6,567 nucleotides of DNA, from NCBI GenBank assembly GCA_019136325.1, contig JAGVUJ010000241.1:1-6567 (forward strand). The letters run 5' to 3'. Below are positions 5,652-6,567 of the stretch, in pieces. The first letter of the stretch is position 1; each line of letters begins with the position of its first letter. The notes under the pieces were generated by a model, which was not told the DNA's origin, did not search any database, and was given only the letters and a program-made list of their open reading frames with translations. The position numbers were made by a program, and so were the translations under genes. The stretch is from Deltaproteobacteria bacterium (GTDB taxonomy: Bacteria > Desulfobacterota > Syntrophia > Syntrophales > Smithellaceae).

Positions 5652-6113
5652 ATGAAGGATAAAAAAGAATATTTGGAAGTCGGCGACCTTTTTTACCGGG
5701 TGCTGAGTAAATATATGGCATCGGAAAGGGTCCCCAAATCCTTCGGAATCAAGCAGAAACTCTACCCGTCTGAAATTCACATGATCCATGGAATCGGCCG
5801 GCATCCTGATATCAATGTAACGGAACTGGCAAAATTTCTTGGAATAACGAAGGGCGCTGTTCCGAAGATGATCAAAAAGTTAAAATCCAAAGGCCTGGTG
5901 GAATCTTTCAATGGCCATAAGAATAGAAAACAGGTGCATCTTCGATTAACCATTGACGGTACAAAAGCGCACAAAGGTTATCTTCAGTATCACGAAAAAA
6001 GAAATGGTCTTTTGAAAAGATACTACGATCGACTTTCAAAGGAAGAGATTGCCACCATCACAAAAATGCTCTCTGAGCTTGAGCGCTATGCAGATATGAT
6101 TTTGGAAGACTGA
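5652..6113 (+). CDS. MarR-family transcriptional regulator
   Basis: This 153-residue DNA-binding protein is predicted to act as a dimer. An N-terminal dimerisation helix (about 7-25) is followed by the winged helix-turn-helix (about 38-102): Y-P-S-E-I-H-M-I, then I-N-V-T-E-L-A-K-F-L-G-I-T-K-G-A-V, with the recognition helix about 66-80 (K-M-I-K-K-L-K-S-K-G-L-V), and a basic wing (N-G-H-K-N-R-K) leading to L-R-L-T-x-x-G. C-terminal helices (about 104-150) complete the dimer interface. The wing lacks the usual D-x-R-D pair but is rich in Lys/Arg. The ligand cannot be inferred. MarR proteins usually repress until they bind a small molecule. It is divergent from the SDR operon and has a palindromic site just before its own start. 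No strong Shine-Dalgarno precedes the ATG (only AGG 3 nt away). GC content looks lower than in the dehydrogenase genes. Confidence 0.9.
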   Translation: MKDKKEYLEVGDLFYRVLSKYMASERVPKSFGIKQKLYPSEIHMIHGIGRHPDINVTELAKFLGITKGAVPKMIKKLKSKGLVESFNGHKNRKQVHLRLTIDGTKAHKGYLQYHEKRNGLLKRYYDRLSKEEIATITKMLSELERYADMILED

Positions 6114-6118
6114 TTTTT

Positions 6119-6146
6119 TTTACACTTATGGTTTACCTGGTATACA
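6119..6146 (+). promoter_or_regulatory. Candidate promoter for the exported beta-propeller gene
   Basis: TTTACA (6119-6124, 5 of 6 to TTGACA) and TATACA (6141-6146, 4 of 6) are 16 bp apart, with TGG directly before the -10. The second operator copy fills the spacer and -10. Transcription would begin near 6153, leaving a leader of about 97 bases before the gene. Confidence 0.45.
6131..6145. promoter_or_regulatory. Second copy of the MarR-type operator
   Basis: GTTTACCTGGTATAC equals the palindrome before marR at 14 of 15 positions. The one change (A to T at 6143) breaks one of seven arm pairs. It lies between marR and the exported protein gene, over a candidate extended -10 element, so the same regulator is likely to bind there, perhaps more weakly. 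Confidence 0.7.
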
Positions 6147-6187
6147 CATATTGGCATCGGTATAGCTTTATTCGTTATCCGTTTAGG

Positions 6188-6208
6188 GAATGATCCATGT
6201 GGTCATTC
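6188..6208. repeat. Dyad / stem-loop in the leader of the exported protein gene
   Basis: GAATGA (6188-6193) and TCATTC (6203-6208) pair perfectly. Inside, CCA (6195-6197) pairs with TGG (6200-6202), with one bulged T and a 2-nt tip. This makes a 9-pair stem that falls in the predicted 5' leader, 41 bases before the start codon. It could be a second regulator site or an mRNA hairpin. Confidence 0.4.
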
Positions 6209-6249
6209 ATGATTTTATTATTTAAACCATATGAAGGAGGTTAAGAGAA

Positions 6250-6567
6250 ATGAGATGTGATTTAAAGATTTTAAATTGGCAAAACGGTCATGGACGGATC
6301 CGGGTGCTTTTCTCCTTAAAGGCGCTAATTCTTTTGATTGTTTGTATGGCAACGCTACCTGGTTTTGCGGCATCGCCTACCGTTGAAACCGTTTTACGTT
6401 CAGCGCCCATCTATGGCTCCAACGGGCTCGCCATAGACAACAACGACCATCTGGTCATTGCGGCCATTAACCCCAAGGCGGTCTATGTCATGGACACCAG
6501 AACGGGGAAAATTCTCAAAACATACCGACACCCCACTTTGATTTCGGGACCGGACGATGTAACGATT
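6250..6567 (+). CDS. Exported beta-propeller (SMP-30/NHL-like) protein, N-terminal part (cut by window end)
   Basis: The first 106 codons are present and the frame stays open to the window edge. AAGGAGG at 6234-6240 (9-nt spacer) supports the ATG at 6250-6252. An unusually long polar N-region with Arg/Lys (1-24) precedes a hydrophobic core (about 25-38, A-L-I-L-L-I-V-C-M-A). A likely signal peptidase site lies after G-F-A-A (38-41/42), so the mature protein should be periplasmic or secreted. The mature part has Y-G-S-N-G-L-A-I-D-x-x-D-x-L-V-I-A (55-71), then V-Y-V-M-D-x-x-T-G-K-I (78-88) and S-G-P-D-D-V (99-104). These are blade motifs of the SMP-30/gluconolactonase and NHL-repeat propellers, with N-G and P-D-D near where metal ligands lie in SMP-30. 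Enzymatic (lactonase) versus binding function cannot be told from this fragment. The operator copy upstream ties it to the MarR regulator. Confidence 0.75.
   Translation, partial: MRCDLKILNWQNGHGRIRVLFSLKALILLIVCMATLPGFAASPTVETVLRSAPIYGSNGLAIDNNDHLVIAAINPKAVYVMDTRTGKILKTYRHPTLISGPDDVTI

Noticed and set aside
6114..6121. Run of eight T right after marR as an intrinsic terminator
   Set aside because: No GC-rich hairpin precedes the T-run, so termination is not supported. The run partly overlaps the candidate -35 of the next gene.

Overview
The window looks like a chromosomal piece of an anaerobic or facultative Gram-negative bacterium, most plausibly a deltaproteobacterium (Desulfobacterota, Syntrophaceae-like). 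This is a judgement from gene style, mixed GC content and a GTCATTGCGA-type palindromic repeat. No rRNA, tRNA or other marker gene is present to prove it.

Layout. From about 5371 down to 1 there is one co-directional minus-strand block. In transcription order it holds: a short-chain dehydrogenase/reductase (5371-4550), an SCP2 sterol-carrier-type lipid-binding protein (4512-4099), the E1 alpha (3961-3002), E1 beta (2983-2009) and E2 (1940-726) subunits of a 2-oxoacid/acetoin dehydrogenase complex, a CxxC AhpD/carboxymuconolactone-decarboxylase-fold protein (663-319), an imperfect palindromic repeat (about 177-307), and the first 50 codons of lipB, octanoyltransferase (150 to the window edge). 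Every CDS except lipB is preceded by a good Shine-Dalgarno sequence. Two starts (E1 alpha and SCP2) need trimming from the longest open frame.

On the plus strand, divergent from the block, lie a MarR-family regulator (5652-6113) and the 5' part of an exported beta-propeller/SMP-30-like protein (6250 to the window edge). The 280 bp between the SDR and marR genes is AT-rich and holds the control region.

How the parts fit. E1 (ThDP-dependent) and E2 (one lipoyl domain, K43) would oxidatively cleave or decarboxylate a 2-oxo or acetoin-like substrate to an acyl-CoA. LipB would start lipoylation of E2. The AhpD-like protein may draw electrons from the E2 lipoyl group, as in the mycobacterial AhpD system. 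The SDR probably makes the keto substrate from an alcohol, or the reverse. The SCP2 protein suggests a hydrophobic or acyl-CoA-like ligand. No E3 (dihydrolipoamide dehydrogenase) is in view.

The most striking non-coding signal is a 15-bp palindrome, GTTTACCTGGTAAAC, directly in front of marR (5629-5643). It recurs with one changed base (GTTTACCTGGTATAC) at 6131-6145, upstream of the exported propeller gene. In both places it overlaps a possible extended -10 element. This predicts a self-regulating MarR repressor that also controls the exported protein.
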